NCBI GenBank assembly: GCA_900696485.1
Contig: CAADGG010000022.1
Coordinates: forward strand, 1-64,000
Length of the DNA stretch: 64,000 nucleotides
Source of the DNA: an uncultured Pseudomonadota bacterium
GTDB lineage: Bacteria > Myxococcota_A > UBA9160 > PR03
Direction: 5' to 3'
Shown one piece after another: positions 1 to 8,983 of this stretch. The notes under the pieces were generated by a model. That model was not told where the DNA came from. It searched no databases and was given only the letters and a program-made list of their open reading frames with translations. The position numbers and the translations under genes were made by a program. Position 1 is the stretch's first letter. Each line of letters opens with the position of its first letter.

Positions 1-30
1 CGCTTCCTCCTTCCGCAGCCGACGCTCCAT
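1..30 (-). CDS. 5' end of an unidentified gene (partial, runs off the window)
   Basis: An ATG at position 30 on the minus strand opens the reading MERRLRKEEA up to the window edge. A G-rich Shine-Dalgarno-like run lies 6-7 nt upstream, and it is inside a stem of 8 bp (33-40 with 46-53), so the start may be partly masked by a hairpin. The gene would lie just downstream of the truncated fasciclin gene. Only ten codons are visible, so no function can be given and the call rests on the start and ribosome site alone. Confidence 0.3.
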   Translation of the reverse strand, partial: MERRLRKEEA

Positions 31-32
31 CG

Positions 33-80
33 CGATCCCCCCTGTGGGGATCGTGGAGCACCTGCCTCAAGAGGAGGTGC
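33..80 (-). terminator. Two consecutive hairpins after the fasciclin gene
   Basis: Two dyads follow the end of the fasciclin reading frame: GCACCT/AGGTGC extended by CCTC/GAGG (58-80, one bulged base, 2-nt loop) and CGATCCCC/GGGGATCG (33-40 and 46-53). The first one contains the stop codon of the truncated gene. There is no T-tract, so this could be a Rho-independent terminator of weak type or simply RNA structure before the next start. Confidence 0.35.
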
Positions 81-366
81 GCAAAAGATCGTGTCCTCTT
101 AGCCGGTCAGTACCGCGTCCCGCGACACCAAACGCGGCATCCGTCGGAGCGAAGACGGTGAACGGGCCGGACCCCTGCAGGGTTTCGACGAGGTCCGCGG
201 CCTCGAGAGCCGTGACGAGCGTCCCGAAGCTGCCGGCCTGCTGGGCCACGACGACGATGTCGCCGGCAGGGACCGGGGCGTCGGAATCGGCCGCCATAAC
301 CGGCGCCGAGACGGTGAAGACACAGGCGAACGCAATCGCAAACGAAGTCGAGAGGATCTGATTCAT
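67..366 (-). pseudogene. Fasciclin (FAS1) domain protein, truncated
   Basis: The product starts [21 protein letters not shown], a clear signal peptide ending in AMA, followed by the first half of a FAS1 domain: [20 protein letters not shown] and [13 protein letters not shown] are typical beta-strand/H1-box sequences of secreted fasciclin proteins. The family domain runs about 130 residues, but here only about 50 remain before the sequence turns into an unrelated tail ([16 protein letters not shown]) and stops. The start at 366 has an AAGGAG site 6 nt upstream; the ATG at 420 is less likely. I read it as a 3'-truncated gene. It is divergent from the MerR gene, which could once have controlled it. 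Confidence 0.6.
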
Positions 367-450
367 GGGTTTCTCCTTGGGCACGCCGTTGGATTCTATA
401 CGGACTTTCTGAGACGTCAAGATGTTATCTTGTTTGATTCTTTACATAAG

Positions 451-478
451 TTGATCTTTCGAGTGAATACTCTAATAG
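451..478 (+). promoter_or_regulatory. Promoter of the MerR-men operon with a dyad in the spacer
   Basis: TTGATC (451-456) and TAATAG (473-478) are separated by 16 nt, a good sigma-70 fit in one of the few AT-rich stretches of the window. The spacer contains the dyad GAGT-GAAT-ACTC (461-472), placed where MerR-family regulators bind. The -10 box ends only 7 nt before the ATG at 486, so the transcript is probably leaderless. The match is by eye; no start-site data exist. Confidence 0.5.
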
Positions 479-485
479 TCCATAC

Positions 486-1241
486 ATGCAGTATCGAATC
501 GACGAGCTCGCGGCCCGGAGCGGCGTCCGGATCGACACGATCCGTTTCTATCAGGGGCGGGGGTTGCTTCCGCCGCCGCGGCGCGAAGGGCGGATCGCGT
601 TGTACGGCGACGCGCACCTCGAACGGCTGCGGCGGATCCGGGAGCTGCACGCCGATGGCCTGTCGTTGCAGTGGATCCAGCGCGTGCTCGAGGCCGAGGC
701 GCAGCCGACCGACCCGCGCGAGCCGCTGCTGTCGGCGCTGGTCGCAGAGCAGGTCGGGCGCCGGACGCTGACGCGCGCGGAGTTGGCCGCCGAGGCCGGC
801 GTCCCGGAGGCGCTGATCACGGCGGCGCAGTCGGCCGGCCTCGTGCAACCGATCCGGGTCGGAAGCGAGGAGCGCTACAGCGAGGCCGATCTCGACATGG
901 CGCGCGCCGGCCTCGCGCTGCTCGCCGCCGGCGTGCCGCTCCCGGAGCTGATCGACCTCGCGGTGCGGCACGCCCGCACGACCCAGGAGTTGGCCGAGCG
1001 CGCGATCGAACTGTTCGATCGGCACGTGCGTCACCACGGCGCGCAGCGGGCCGACGACCAGGCGGTGACGGAACAGTTCCGCACCCTGCTGCCGCAGGTG
1101 ACGAAGCTCGTCGCGCTGTTCTTCCAGCGCACGCTGGTGAGCCGCGCGCTCTCCCGGCTCGAGGGCGCCGGCGAGAGTGACGCGCTGCGGGCGGCGATTG
1201 CCGCGACCGAGAGCGCGCGCCTGGAAGTGAGCTGGCGATGA
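486..1241 (+). CDS. MerR-family transcriptional regulator heading the men operon
   Basis: The 251-residue product begins with a MerR winged helix (YRIDELAARSGVRIDTIRFY, residues 3-22, then the wing with EGRIALYGD) followed by a helical linker. The C-terminal part contains a second helix-turn-helix-like stretch (about 96-140, LTRAELAAEAGVPEALI) and an acidic helical region. No cysteine pair for metal or redox sensing is evident, so the ligand is unknown. Its stop overlaps the ubiE start (ATGA), which ties it to the menaquinone genes as an operon member and likely autoregulator. It could also act on the divergent fasciclin gene. Confidence 0.85.
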   Translation: MQYRIDELAARSGVRIDTIRFYQGRGLLPPPRREGRIALYGDAHLERLRRIRELHADGLSLQWIQRVLEAEAQPTDPREPLLSALVAEQVGRRTLTRAELAAEAGVPEALITAAQSAGLVQPIRVGSEERYSEADLDMARAGLALLAAGVPLPELIDLAVRHARTTQELAERAIELFDRHVRHHGAQRADDQAVTEQFRTLLPQVTKLVALFFQRTLVSRALSRLEGAGESDALRAAIAATESARLEVSWR

Positions 1242-1966
1242 CGGCGACGACGCAACGGGCGGCATCGACGCTGCCCGTCGGGGCCGCCAAGCGCGCCGCG
1301 GTGCAAGCGATGTTCGACCGCATCGCACCGCGCTACGACGTGCTGAATCGGCTGCTGACCGGCGGCCTCGATCAGCGCTGGCGGCGTATCGCGCTGGACG
1401 CGATCGCCGTCGGCCCGGGAGATGCCGTGCTCGATCTCGCGTGCGGCACCGGCAACCTGGCCGAGCAGGCGATCGCCCGCGGTGCAGACGCGCTCGGCAT
1501 CGACTTCGCGCGCGGCATGCTGCGTGGCGCCCAGCGCCGCCGCGTTTCCGCTCGCTTCGCGCAGGCGGACGCGGCCGCGCTGCCGCTGCCGGATTCGTCG
1601 ATCGACGCCGTCGTGTGTGGCTTTGCGCTGCGCAACTTCACCGCGCTGCCGCCGGTCTTCGCAGAGCTGGCCCGGGTGCTCACGCCGGGCGGGCGCATCG
1701 CGCTACTCGACGTCGACCGGCCGCCGTCGCGCCTGGTCGCGGCCGGACACTCGCTCTACTTCGACCGCGTGGTGCCGCGGATCGGCGGCTGGCTCTCGGA
1801 CCGTTCGGCGTATGCCTATCTGCCCCGCTCCACGAGCTACCTGCCGGCGGAGCCGGCCCTGCTCGCGATGCTGCGCGACGCGGGTTTCCGGGATGTCCAC
1901 AAGCGGCGCTTCCTGCTCGGCGCTGCGCAGCTCCTGACGGCGCGGCGCGCCGGAACCGTTCGGTGA
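1238..1966 (+). CDS. ubiE/menG: Demethylmenaquinone methyltransferase
   Basis: A 242-residue class I SAM methyltransferase that would methylate demethylmenaquinone, the last step of menaquinone synthesis. The UbiE signatures are present: FDRIAPRYDVLNRLLTGGLD near residue 29, the SAM motif DLACGTGNLAEQ near 67, and the post-motif FALRNFTALPPVFAELARVLTPGG. The length matches the family (about 230-250). It overlaps the MerR gene by 4 nt (ATGA) and its own stop overlaps the GTG start of menF, so translation is coupled. Because all other men genes follow, I assign the menaquinone rather than the ubiquinone role. Confidence 0.93.
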   Translation: MTATTQRAASTLPVGAAKRAAVQAMFDRIAPRYDVLNRLLTGGLDQRWRRIALDAIAVGPGDAVLDLACGTGNLAEQAIARGADALGIDFARGMLRGAQRRRVSARFAQADAAALPLPDSSIDAVVCGFALRNFTALPPVFAELARVLTPGGRIALLDVDRPPSRLVAAGHSLYFDRVVPRIGGWLSDRSAYAYLPRSTSYLPAEPALLAMLRDAGFRDVHKRRFLLGAAQLLTARRAGTVR

Positions 1967-3354
1967 CGGGCGGGCTGCGGGCACATCTCGCCGCCGTCCG
2001 CCGCGAGGCCCGGGCGCTCGGCCGCCCGCTGCTCGCCGCGTGGCGCGAACCCGCCAGCGACGCGGCGGATCCGCTCGCGCACTTTGCCGCCACGACCGAC
2101 GAAGAGCGCTGGTTCTGGTCCGTTCCGGCGCGCGGCCTTGCGCTCGCGGCGAGCGGCCGCGTCGCCGCGATCGAGACGCACGGACCGGAGCGCTTCGTCG
2201 AGGCCGCCGCCGCCGCGCGTGCGCGCTTCGCGGAGCTCCGGACGGCGGCGGATTCCGCAACCCGGCCGACCGCTGCGGAGGTCGGCCCGCTGTGGGTCGG
2301 CGGCTTCGCCTTCGGCGACGAGCCGCTCCGGCACGGCGTCTGGGCCGGGACGCCCGCCCTGCGCTTCGTGTTGCCGGAGCGATCGGTCGTCCAGCACGGA
2401 GCGCAGCGCTTCTGCGTCCTCGCCGCCCGCGTCGGACCCGACACGGACCTCGACGCGCTCGAAGCTCGACTCCGCGGCCGCTCCGACCCTGCGGCGGCGA
2501 CGCCAGCGCGCCCCGACGCGCCGGGCTTCGCGGCGCTCGCGGACCGGTCGCCGGAGACGTATCGCCGCGGCATCGACATCGCGCTCGGCGCGATCGCCCG
2601 CGGCGATCTCGAGAAGGTCGTGCTCGCACGTTCGTGCCGCGTCGCGCGGCGCAGGGTGTTCGACGCGGCCGAGGTGCTCGCGGCGCTGCGCGCGCAGCAT
2701 CCGGATTGCTTCGTGTTCGGCGTCGGGATCGGCGCGACCTGCTTCGTCGGCGCGACACCGGAGCGCTTGCTGCGGCGGTCCGGCCGCCGCGTCGAGGCCA
2801 GCGCGGTCGCCGGCTCGGCGCCGCGCGGGCGAACGCCGCAAGAGGATCAACAGCTCGCGCAGATGCTGCGCGAAAGCAAGAAGGAGCAGGCCGAGCACGA
2901 AATCGTGCGCCGGACGATCGCCGCCGCGTTGGCGCCGGTCTGCGAGCAGCTCGACGCGCCCGAGTCGCCCGCACTGCTGACGCTCGACGGAATCCAGCAT
3001 CTGCACACGCGCATCGAAGGGCGGCTGCGCACCGGCCCGGGCGCCGACCTGCTCGAGCTCGCCGGCCGCCTGCACCCGACGCCGGCCGTCGGCGGCGCCC
3101 CGCGCGAGGCCGCTCGCGCCTTCCTCGCCGAACACGAGGGTCTCGAACGCGGCTGGTACACCGGCGGCGTCGGCTGGCTGTCCCCGTCCGGGGACGGAGA
3201 GCTGGCGGTGGCGCTGCGCTGTGCGCGATTGCACGGACGGCGCGCCACGCTGTACGCCGGCGCCGGCATCGTCGAGGGCTCGGATCCGGATGCGGAGCTG
3301 GCCGAGACCCGGCTCAAGCTGCGCGCCGCGCTCGCCGCGCTGGTGGAGCTGTAG
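1963..3354 (+). CDS. menF: Isochorismate synthase
   Basis: This 463-residue chorismate-binding enzyme converts chorismate to isochorismate and opens the menaquinone pathway. The conserved C-terminal catalytic half contains KVVLARSCRV, FVGATPERLLRR, GSAPRGRTPQED, HEIVRRTI, LHTRIEGRL, LHPTPAVGG and GWYTGGVGWLSP, all typical of MenF/EntC/DhbC. The long open frame begins further upstream, but GTG at 1963 is preferred: it overlaps the ubiE stop, restores the family length, and the N-terminus from there looks natural. The neighbours (menD directly downstream) favour menaquinone over siderophore or salicylate use. Confidence 0.93.
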   Translation: MTGGLRAHLAAVRREARALGRPLLAAWREPASDAADPLAHFAATTDEERWFWSVPARGLALAASGRVAAIETHGPERFVEAAAAARARFAELRTAADSATRPTAAEVGPLWVGGFAFGDEPLRHGVWAGTPALRFVLPERSVVQHGAQRFCVLAARVGPDTDLDALEARLRGRSDPAAATPARPDAPGFAALADRSPETYRRGIDIALGAIARGDLEKVVLARSCRVARRRVFDAAEVLAALRAQHPDCFVFGVGIGATCFVGATPERLLRRSGRRVEASAVAGSAPRGRTPQEDQQLAQMLRESKKEQAEHEIVRRTIAAALAPVCEQLDAPESPALLTLDGIQHLHTRIEGRLRTGPGADLLELAGRLHPTPAVGGAPREAARAFLAEHEGLERGWYTGGVGWLSPSGDGELAVALRCARLHGRRATLYAGAGIVEGSDPDAELAETRLKLRAALAALVEL

Positions 3355-5199
3355 GTGGCGACAGCGCTGCCTTCCGGACCGGCGGCGCCGGCGGCCCCGG
3401 CGTTCGCCAATGCCAACGCGGCGTTCGCGGCCGCCCTGTTCGACGAGTTCGCACGGGCCGGCATCCGACACGTATGTGTGTGTCCCGGATCGCGCTCGGC
3501 GCCCCTGGCGATCGCCGCCGCCCGGGCGCCGGGGTTGCGCGTCTGGACCCATCTCGACGAGCGGGCCGCGGCGTTCTTCGCGCTCGGCATCGCGAAGGCG
3601 TCGCGCACGGCCGTCGCGCTCGTGTGCACGTCCGGCACCGCAGCGGCAAATTTTCTGCCGGCCGTCGTCGAGGCCCACCTCGCGCGCGTTCCACTGCTGG
3701 TGCTGACCGCGGACCGACCCGCGGAGCTGCGCGATTGGGGCGCCGCGCAGACCATCGATCAGGTCCGGCTGTTCGGCAGCCACGCGCGCTGGTTCGCCGA
3801 GCTGCCGCTGCCGGAGCCGCACGCCTCCCTGCTCCGGCACGTCCGAGCGACCGCCGCGCGGGCCGTCGCCGTCGCCTCCGGCCGGCCGGCCGGCCCGGTG
3901 CATCTGAATGTCCCGTACCGCGAGCCGCTCGCCCCCGTCGCCGTGCCCGACGACGTGGCGGCGCTCGCGGCCCTCGACGCGTCCCCGGCGCTGCGCGGTC
4001 GACCCGAGCGCCCGTACCTGCGTCTCGACGACGCATCGACGGCGCCGAGCGCACCGCTGGTCGAGCGCCTGGTCCGCGACCTGCGCGCGGCACGGCGCGG
4101 CATCCTGCTGGCCGGCCCCGACGATCGCGATCCGGCGCTGGCCGCAGCGCTGGCGAAGCTCGCGCGCACGGCCGGCTGGCCGCTGCTCGCCGACGGCGCC
4201 TCGCCGCTACGGACCGGTTCGCACGTCGGCATGACACCGATTTGCGGCGCTCACGACGCATTCCTGCGTGTGGAGCGCTTCGCGGCGCGCCACACCCCGG
4301 ATCTCGTGCTGCGTTTCGGCGCGCCGCCGACCAGCCAGGCGACGGCCCGTTGGCTCGAGCATTCGAATGACATGGATCTGCGACTTGTCGACGCCGAGGG
4401 CGGATTCGCCGATCCGAGCCAGGGGGCGGCCGAGATCGTGCGCGCCGATCCGGTGGCGCTGTGCCACGCGCTCGCGGACGCGTGGGGCCAGCAGCCCGGC
4501 CGGACATCCGAGACCTGGCTGTCGAGCTTCCAGAGGGCGGAATCCGCCGCGCAGGGGGTGCTGACCCGCGGCATCGAGACGGCGCCGCTCCTGTGCGCGC
4601 CGGCCGTCGTCCGCGCGCTCGCAGCGGCACTCCCACACGACGCTGTGCTGTTCGCTTCGAACAGCATGGCGGTGCGCGATGTCGACTCCTTCCTGTCGCC
4701 GGCGAAGAAACCGCTGCGCGTTCTGGTGAGCCGCGGAGCCAACGGCATCGACGGCATTCCCAGCACCGCGCTCGGCGCCGCGGCGGCGCTCGAGACGTCG
4801 CTCGCGCTGCTGACCGGGGATCTTGCGTTCCTGCACGACGTCGGCGGGTTGCTCGCCGCCCGCCGGCACGGCCTGTCCGTCCTGTGTGTCGTCGTGAACG
4901 ATGATGGGGGCGGTATCTTCTCGTACCTGCCGGTGGCCGGCTACGGAGAGGACGCGCACTTCGAAGACCTGTTCACCACGCCGCACGGCGTCGATCTCGC
5001 CCACGCGACGGCCTTGGCTGGCGGCCGGCACGTGTGCGTGACGGAACAGAACGAGCTCGAAGAGGCGCTCGGCCGCGCGTGTGCGGAACCCGGGCTCCAG
5101 GTGGTGGAGGCGCGCATCGCCCGGGAGGCGAACGTCGCCCATCACCGCGCCCTGTGGGCGGCGGTCGCCGGCGCCGTCGCGCAGGAGTTCGGAGCATGA
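3355..5199 (+). CDS. menD: SEPHCHC synthase (2-succinyl-5-enolpyruvyl-6-hydroxy-3-cyclohexene-1-carboxylate synthase)
   Basis: A 614-residue thiamine diphosphate enzyme that joins isochorismate and 2-oxoglutarate. Diagnostic stretches are [14 protein letters not shown] near the N-terminus, [18 protein letters not shown] with the cofactor-activating Glu, [37 protein letters not shown], and the TPP-binding segment [15 protein letters not shown] to [14 protein letters not shown]. It starts with GTG immediately after the menF stop codon and its end overlaps menH by 4 nt. The length is slightly above the usual 550-580 because of an alanine-rich N-terminus. Confidence 0.94.
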   Translation: MATALPSGPAAPAAPAFANANAAFAAALFDEFARAGIRHVCVCPGSRSAPLAIAAARAPGLRVWTHLDERAAAFFALGIAKASRTAVALVCTSGTAAANFLPAVVEAHLARVPLLVLTADRPAELRDWGAAQTIDQVRLFGSHARWFAELPLPEPHASLLRHVRATAARAVAVASGRPAGPVHLNVPYREPLAPVAVPDDVAALAALDASPALRGRPERPYLRLDDASTAPSAPLVERLVRDLRAARRGILLAGPDDRDPALAAALAKLARTAGWPLLADGASPLRTGSHVGMTPICGAHDAFLRVERFAARHTPDLVLRFGAPPTSQATARWLEHSNDMDLRLVDAEGGFADPSQGAAEIVRADPVALCHALADAWGQQPGRTSETWLSSFQRAESAAQGVLTRGIETAPLLCAPAVVRALAAALPHDAVLFASNSMAVRDVDSFLSPAKKPLRVLVSRGANGIDGIPSTALGAAAALETSLALLTGDLAFLHDVGGLLAARRHGLSVLCVVVNDDGGGIFSYLPVAGYGEDAHFEDLFTTPHGVDLAHATALAGGRHVCVTEQNELEEALGRACAEPGLQVVEARIAREANVAHHRALWAAVAGAVAQEFGA

Positions 5200-6071
5200 G
5201 GAGCGCGCTGGCCCGATCTTGCGGCGAGCGCCGCGTGCTGCGCATCGGTCCCGCCGGCGAAGCGCTGCACGTCGAGCAGGCCGGTGCGGGCCGGCCGGTC
5301 CTGCTGCTGCACGGATTCACCGGTTCGACGCGCACACTCGACGACGTCGCCGCAGGCCTTCGCGAAGCGGGTCGGAGCACGATCGCCGTCGACCTGCTCG
5401 GACACGGCGACTCCGAGGCTCCGGGCGACGCATCCGCGTACACGATGGAGCGATGCCGCGAGAGCCTCGTCCGGGTGCTCGAGGCCAGCGGGGCCGGCCC
5501 GGTCGACGTGCTCGGGTACTCGATGGGCGGACGCGCGGCGCTGGGACTGGCCGTGGCGCGTCCGGAGTGGGTCCGCGCGCTGATCCTGATCGGAGCCTCG
5601 GCCGGCCTCGCCGATCCCGCCGAGCGCGCCGCACGCCGCGCATCCGACGAGGCGCTCGCCGCGGCGCTCGAACGAGACGGCGTCCCGGCCTTCGTCGAGC
5701 GCTGGCTGGCGCAGCCGCTGTTCGCGTCGCAGGCCCGCCTCGGTCCGGCGTTCCGCGCCGCGGCACACGCGCAGCGGCTGCGCAATCGGGCGGCCGGTCT
5801 CGCCGGCTCGCTGCGCGGCCTCGGCGCCGGCGCACAGCCGCCGCTGCATGCCGCGCTCGCCGCGCTGCAGGTTCCGATGCTGCTCGCCGTCGGCGCCGAG
5901 GACGCGAAGTTTCGCGCCATCGCCGAGGACCTCGCGCATCGCGCCCCGCGCGCACGCATCGCGGTGATTCCCGACGCCGGGCATGCCGCGCACCTCGAGA
6001 ACCGCTCGGCGTTTCTCGCCGAGATGCTGGCCTTCCTCAACGACCTCGACGACAGGAGATCCCGACCATGA
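5196..6071 (+). CDS. menH: SHCHC synthase, alpha/beta hydrolase
   Basis: The 291-residue alpha/beta hydrolase has the oxyanion segment [15 protein letters not shown], the nucleophile elbow [14 protein letters not shown] (Ser) and the C-terminal catalytic His in [13 protein letters not shown]. MenH eliminates pyruvate from the MenD product. The ATG at 5196 overlaps the menD stop, and the stop overlaps the menB start; a longer upstream reading inside menD is not credible. Assignment to MenH rather than a generic hydrolase relies on family resemblance (HGFTGS, GYSMGGR) together with its position between menD and menB. Confidence 0.9.
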   Translation: MRSALARSCGERRVLRIGPAGEALHVEQAGAGRPVLLLHGFTGSTRTLDDVAAGLREAGRSTIAVDLLGHGDSEAPGDASAYTMERCRESLVRVLEASGAGPVDVLGYSMGGRAALGLAVARPEWVRALILIGASAGLADPAERAARRASDEALAAALERDGVPAFVERWLAQPLFASQARLGPAFRAAAHAQRLRNRAAGLAGSLRGLGAGAQPPLHAALAALQVPMLLAVGAEDAKFRAIAEDLAHRAPRARIAVIPDAGHAAHLENRSAFLAEMLAFLNDLDDRRSRP

Positions 6072-6889
6072 CCCGACCCGACTGGAAACTCGTGAAGTCC
6101 TACGAAGACATCCGCTACGAGCAGGCCGACGGCATCGCCCGCATCACGATCTGCCGGCCCGAGGTGCGCAACGCCTTTCGTCCGAAGACGCTGTTCGAGC
6201 TGATCGACGCGTTCGCACGGGTGCGCGAAGACCAGGAGATCGGCGTCGTGCTGTTCACCGGCGAAGGCAGCGAAGCGTTCTGCTCCGGAGGCGATCAGAC
6301 CGTCCGCGGCGACGCCGGCTACGTCGGGGACGACGGCGTGCCGCGCCTCAACGCGCTCGACTTGCAGCGCGTCCTGCGCACGCTGCCGAAACCGGTGATC
6401 GCCCTGGTCGCCGGCTACGCGATCGGCGGCGGCCACGTGCTGCACCTGCTCTGCGATCTCACGATCGCCGCCGACAATGCGCGCTTCGGCCAGACCGGCC
6501 CCCGCGTCGGATCCTTCGATGCCGGCTTCGGCACGGGGTACCTGGCGCGCGTCGTCGGGCAGAAGAAGGCGCGCGAGATCTGGTACCTGTGCGAGCAGTA
6601 CGGCGCCGACGAAGCTCTTGCGATGGGACTCGTCAACAAGGTCGTGCCGGTCGCCGAGCTCGAGGAGGCCGGGGTCGCGTGGGCGCGCCGGATCCTGCAG
6701 CACAGCCCCCTTGCGATCCGCTGCCTGAAGGCCGCGTTCAACGCGGAGTGCGACGGCCAGGCCGGCATCCAGGAACTCGCCGGCAATGCGACGATGCTGT
6801 TCTACATGACCGAGGAGGCCCAGGAGGGGCGCAACGCGTTCGTCGAGAAGCGACGGCCGGACTTCTCGCAGTTTCCGTGGCGTCCCTGA
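6068..6889 (+). CDS. menB: 1,4-dihydroxy-2-naphthoyl-CoA synthase
   Basis: A 273-residue crotonase-fold enzyme catalysing ring closure of o-succinylbenzoyl-CoA. MenB hallmarks are [55 protein letters not shown] and [20 protein letters not shown], followed by [22 protein letters not shown]. It overlaps menH by 4 nt and precedes menA by one nucleotide. A second, related protein lies at 21497-22294 but sits in another context and lacks the men neighbours. Confidence 0.94.
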   Translation: MTRPDWKLVKSYEDIRYEQADGIARITICRPEVRNAFRPKTLFELIDAFARVREDQEIGVVLFTGEGSEAFCSGGDQTVRGDAGYVGDDGVPRLNALDLQRVLRTLPKPVIALVAGYAIGGGHVLHLLCDLTIAADNARFGQTGPRVGSFDAGFGTGYLARVVGQKKAREIWYLCEQYGADEALAMGLVNKVVPVAELEEAGVAWARRILQHSPLAIRCLKAAFNAECDGQAGIQELAGNATMLFYMTEEAQEGRNAFVEKRRPDFSQFPWRP

Positions 6890-6890
6890 C

Positions 6891-7835
6891 GTGTCGTCCG
6901 GATTCGTGTCGGCCTCGCCGCCGGCCGGTGAGCGACTCCCGCCGGCCGGCTCGCTCTCGGCATGGTGGCTCGCCGCCCGGCCAAGAACACTCCCGGCGGC
7001 GCTCGCGCCGATCGCCGCCGGCACCGGCGTCGCCGCCGCGGAAGGCCGCGCGCGTCCGGGCCTTGCGCTCGCGTGCCTGCTGACGGCGCTGCTGCTCCAG
7101 CTCGCCGCCAACCTGGCCAACGATCTCTACGACCACCTGCGCGGGACCGACACGCAAACGCGTCTCGGTCCGCCGCGCGCGGCCGCGCTCGGCCTGCTGT
7201 CGCCGCGAGCGCTGCGCCTCGGTCTCGCGGCGACGCTGTGCGCCGCCGCCGCGAGCGGCCTCGGGCTGATCGCAGCCGGCGGCTGGCCGATCGCGACCGC
7301 CGGCGCGCTCGCGCTCGTCGCCGCGTGGGCGTACACCGGCGGACCCTGGCCGCTCGCGTACCACGGCCTCGGCGACGCGGCGGTGTTCCTGTTCTTCGGC
7401 CTCGTCGGGGTCGCCGGCACGCACTTCGTGCAGGCCGGCGCCGGCTCGCTGCTGGCCGTGCTGGCCGCCGTCCCGGTCGGACTGCTGGCGACGGCGATCC
7501 TCGCGATCAACAACCTGCGCGATCTCACCGGCGACGCGGCCGCCGGCAAACAGACGCTGTCGGTACGGCTCGGCGCCCGGGCTGCGCGCGGCTATGTCAT
7601 CGCGTTGCTGGCGCTCGCGTTCGCGCTGCTGCCGCTGCTGCTCATCGCCGGGGCGCCGGCGCTCGGGGCGCTGGCTCCGCTCGCGCTGCTCCCGCTCGGC
7701 GCGCGGCTCGTGCGGACGGTCGCCGGCGGGCTCTCCGGCCATGGACTCAACGAAGCGCTGGCCGGCGCGGCGAAGTTGACGGCCGGCTACGGCCTGCTGC
7801 TCGGCGCCGGCCTCGCCCTCGGCGGCCTCCGGTGA
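6891..7835 (+). CDS. menA: 1,4-dihydroxy-2-naphthoate polyprenyltransferase
   Basis: The 314-residue UbiA-family membrane enzyme attaches the polyprenyl tail to DHNA. It shows about eight hydrophobic segments and the two aspartate-rich motifs: NLANDLYDHLRGTD (residues about 80-93) and INNLRDLTGDAAAGKQTLSVRLG (about 204-226). The GTG at 6891 follows the menB stop by one base; a slightly later start cannot be excluded because the first 20 residues are low in information. The stop overlaps the GTG of menC. Confidence 0.92.
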   Translation: MSSGFVSASPPAGERLPPAGSLSAWWLAARPRTLPAALAPIAAGTGVAAAEGRARPGLALACLLTALLLQLAANLANDLYDHLRGTDTQTRLGPPRAAALGLLSPRALRLGLAATLCAAAASGLGLIAAGGWPIATAGALALVAAWAYTGGPWPLAYHGLGDAAVFLFFGLVGVAGTHFVQAGAGSLLAVLAAVPVGLLATAILAINNLRDLTGDAAAGKQTLSVRLGARAARGYVIALLALAFALLPLLLIAGAPALGALAPLALLPLGARLVRTVAGGLSGHGLNEALAGAAKLTAGYGLLLGAGLALGGLR

Positions 7836-8983
7836 AGATCGTCCGGGCGCGCGTCGTCCCGTTCGCGCTGCCGCTGCGGGCGCCCCTCGCGACGGCGCAC
7901 GGCGTGCTGCACGAACGCCACGGCGCACTGCTCGTCCTCGAGACGGATGGGGGCCTCCTGGGGCTCGGCGAAGCCACGCCGATCGCCGGCTTCGGTCTCG
8001 AGACCCGGGCGCGCGCACAAGAGGCGCTCGCGACTCTCGGCAAGCAGGCGCTCGGTTGCGATCCGCACCGCCTCGATCCGCTGCTCGATGCGGCCGAACA
8101 CAGCGCCCCGGATGCCCCGTGCGCACGCGCGGCCTTCGACAGCGCGATCCACGATCTCGTGTCGCAGTCCGAATCCCTGCCGCTGGCGTCGTGGCTCGCG
8201 CGACACCTCGGCCGCGTGGCGCGCACGCGGATCGAGACCAACGCGCTGCTCGTCGGCGCGACTCCGCGTGAGCTCGCATCCGCCGCGGAACGCGCCGTCG
8301 CGCGCGGTTTCCGATCGTTGAAGATCAAGATCGCCGGCGCCGCACACGCCGCCGATCCCGAGCGCGTCGGCGCGGTCCGTTGTGCCGTCGGGCCGGCCGT
8401 TCGGATCCGGGTCGACGCCAACGGCGGCTTCGCGAATTCGAATCTCGCGCTGCGCGCCATCGACGCGCTCGCGCCGCATGACCTCGAGTGGATCGAACAG
8501 CCGGTGCCGGCGTCCGACATCCCCGCGCTGGCCCGCGTGCGCAGCCGTTCGCCCATCCCGATCGCCGCCGACGAAGCGGCCGTCGCCGGCGCCGGCCTCG
8601 CGCGCGTCCTGGCCGACCGCGCGGCCGACTGGGTGGTGCTGAAGCCGAGCGCGCTCGGCGGCCTGCGCGCCGCCGCGCGCGCCGCCGCGCAGGCCCGAGC
8701 AGCCGGTTGCGGCATCGTCGTCACGACGCTGCTCGACGGCGCCATCGCGCGCGCGGCCGCGCTGGCGCTGGCCGCCGCGCTCCCGGGGCCGCTCCCGGCC
8801 TGCGGCCTCGCAACCGGCGCGCTGCTGGCCGCCGATCTCGCCGCCGCCGAGCGCCACGACGCGGCCGCGCTGGCGCCGGCGCCGGCGCCGGGACTCGGCG
8901 TCCCGCTGGACTCCGCCCGCCTCGAACGCGTCGCCGAAGGACGCGGCCGGGTCCTCGCGCACCGGGACGGGCAGGCCGCGTGA
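7832..8983 (+). CDS. menC: o-Succinylbenzoate synthase
   Basis: A 383-residue enolase-superfamily enzyme that dehydrates SHCHC. Catalytic elements are in order: the Lys pair in SLKIKIAG, the metal ligands in RVDANGGFAN, WIEQPVP and ADEA, and the second-side Lys in WVVLKPSALGG. The N-terminal capping domain (VKIVRARVVPFALPLRAPL) is typical of MenC. It starts with GTG overlapping the menA stop and ends overlapping the GTG of menE. The racemase members of this superfamily are an alternative in general, but the operon decides the role. Confidence 0.92.
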   Translation: MKIVRARVVPFALPLRAPLATAHGVLHERHGALLVLETDGGLLGLGEATPIAGFGLETRARAQEALATLGKQALGCDPHRLDPLLDAAEHSAPDAPCARAAFDSAIHDLVSQSESLPLASWLARHLGRVARTRIETNALLVGATPRELASAAERAVARGFRSLKIKIAGAAHAADPERVGAVRCAVGPAVRIRVDANGGFANSNLALRAIDALAPHDLEWIEQPVPASDIPALARVRSRSPIPIAADEAAVAGAGLARVLADRAADWVVLKPSALGGLRAAARAAAQARAAGCGIVVTTLLDGAIARAAALALAAALPGPLPACGLATGALLAADLAAAERHDAAALAPAPAPGLGVPLDSARLERVAEGRGRVLAHRDGQAA

